Positions 63,145-64,000 of a DNA stretch of 64,000 nt are shown here, piece by piece (the stretch's first letter is position 1; every line of letters starts with the position of its first letter). The DNA lies in the NCBI RefSeq assembly GCF_015209725.1, contig NZ_CP063656.1, forward strand, positions 1,905,001 to 1,969,000. Direction: 5' to 3'. The notes below the pieces were generated by a model. It searched no databases. It was given only the letters and a program-made list of their open reading frames with translations, and was not told the origin of the DNA. Made by a program: the position numbers and the translations under genes. This DNA comes from Lysobacter ciconiae. GTDB lineage: Bacteria > Pseudomonadota > Gammaproteobacteria > Xanthomonadales > Xanthomonadaceae.

Positions 63145-64000
63145 GCGCCGCGCTGGTCTTCTGGCTGTGTATCGGCCTCACCGCGTATGCGTATGCGGGC
63201 TACCCGCTGCTGGCGGCGGCGCTCGCGCGCTGGATCGGACGCGACCCTGCCGCCAGCGCGCACGAACCGATGGCCGAAGATTGCTGGCCATCGCTGACCG
63301 TGGTGGTTGCCGCCCGCAACGAAGAGCAGCGGATTGCCGGGCGCGTGCGCGACATCCTGCGCCAGGACTATCCGGGCGACAGGATCCGCGTGCATGTGGT
63401 CGATGACGGCAGCACCGATGCAACCGCGCTCGCTGCCGCCATCGGCGACGTCCGGGTGTGCGTGCAATCACTGCCGCGCCACCTCGGCAAGGCCGCGGCG
63501 CTGAATGCGGCCATGGCCGACAGGGATGAGATGGGCGGCGGGCTGGTCGTGTTCACCGACGCCCGGCAGCGCTTCGCCCCCGGCGCACTGCGCCATCTGG
63601 TGGCGCCGTTTGCCGATGCGTCGGTTGGTGCGGTCAGTGGCGAACTGGTCATCCAACGCGAGGGGGCCGGCGCCGGCGCGGAGGGGCTTGGCCTGTACTG
63701 GCGAATGGAAAAAGCCCTGCGTTTCCACGAGGCGCGCCTTGGCTGGCTGCACGGCGTCAGTGGCGCCATCCACGCGATCAGGCCCGCCCTGTTCCAGCCG
63801 CTTCCCCCGGGTACGGTGCTGGATGACATGTGGCTCCCCCTGCACGTCCGCCTGCGCGGGCACCGGGTGTGGATGGCGCGCCGGGCACTCGCACTGGACA
63901 CGCCCAGCGCCGACGTTCGGGAGGAGTTTGCGCGCAAGCTGCGCACGCTGGCGGGCAACTGGCAGCTGCTCGCGCGGATGCCGGTGTTGATGCATCCCTT
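63141..64000 (+). CDS. Glycosyltransferase family 2, 3'-truncated by window edge
   Basis: The reading frame starts at a GTG overlapping the deacetylase stop and is open to the last base (at least 286 residues). An N-terminal membrane segment (LVFWLCIGLTAYAYAGYPLL) precedes the GT-A domain. Its motifs are TVVVAARNEEQRIAG, the nucleotide-binding VVDDGSTDAT, the TDARQ segment in place of DxD, and VLDDMWLPLHVRL, which would supply the catalytic aspartate. The sequence is like membrane-bound processive or priming GT2 enzymes of the BcsA/IcaA superfamily. The C-terminal membrane helices expected in that group would be outside the window. Confidence 0.88.
   Translation, partial: MSAALVFWLCIGLTAYAYAGYPLLAAALARWIGRDPAASAHEPMAEDCWPSLTVVVAARNEEQRIAGRVRDILRQDYPGDRIRVHVVDDGSTDATALAAAIGDVRVCVQSLPRHLGKAAALNAAMADRDEMGGGLVVFTDARQRFAPGALRHLVAPFADASVGAVSGELVIQREGAGAGAEGLGLYWRMEKALRFHEARLGWLHGVSGAIHAIRPALFQPLPPGTVLDDMWLPLHVRLRGHRVWMARRALALDTPSADVREEFARKLRTLAGNWQLLARMPVLMHP

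Noticed and set aside
53261..64000. Exosortase (XrtA) system
   Set aside because: Several genes resemble XrtA-associated EPS proteins, but no exosortase, PEP-CTERM protein or prsT-like gene is present in the window.

Overview
The window reads as one contiguous chromosomal segment of a GC-rich gammaproteobacterium of the Xanthomonadales (Lysobacteraceae, in the Lysobacter/Luteimonas/Pseudoxanthomonas range). Support comes from the gene neighbourhoods (pcnB-folK; dapA followed by a bamC-like lipoprotein gene; gcvR-bcp-phoH), Xanthomonad-like protein sequences (DapA, GcvR, paired M13 peptidases, an ABC permease/M1 fusion), frequent GTG/TTG starts, and several genes without a Shine-Dalgarno sequence. 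No phage, insertion sequence, CRISPR array or rRNA was seen.

Layout. 1-9.1 kb: folK and pcnB (minus), tRNA-Glu(CUC) with its own promoter and terminator, ferredoxin fdxA, a DUF4442 protein, a Ser/Thr kinase fused to a sulfatase-modifying-factor-like domain, a DUF502 membrane protein, a DUF885 lipoprotein hydrolase and an RhlE-type RNA helicase. 9.5-16.4 kb: an ABC exporter whose permease is fused to an M1 aminopeptidase, and a first M13 lipoprotein metallopeptidase.

16.4-41.3 kb is the accessory block, all on the minus strand. In transcription order it encodes an ECF sigma factor with a degenerate region 2.2, a transmembrane Ser/Thr kinase with an alpha-solenoid tail, a SapC-family protein, a 6,319-residue LktA/FHA-type two-partner-secretion exoprotein (TpsA) and its outer-membrane transporter (TpsB). 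The block lies exactly between two closely related M13 peptidase genes (14.3-16.4 and 41.5-43.7 kb), which suggests insertion between, or duplication around, tandem paralogues. The arrangement predicts a surface signal sensed by the kinase, phosphorylation of the sigma factor, then production of a giant surface fibre. The C-terminal part of the fibre is built from 19-residue (57 bp) coils, including five near-identical blocks of 8, 10, 8, 10 and 8 coils.

43.7-51.9 kb is housekeeping: xseA, bamC-like, dapA, gcvR, bcp, a PIN-PhoH ATPase, a SulP transporter and an alpha/beta hydrolase. 51.9-64 kb is an exopolysaccharide locus. galE diverges from a tightly coupled operon: a Wza/GumB-like export lipoprotein, a Wzz-like chain-length protein, a BY-kinase-like ATPase lacking the Walker A lysine, an outer-membrane beta-barrel, two GT4 glycosyltransferases, a Wzy/O-antigen-ligase-type membrane protein, two polysaccharide deacetylases and a GT2 glycosyltransferase cut by the window edge.
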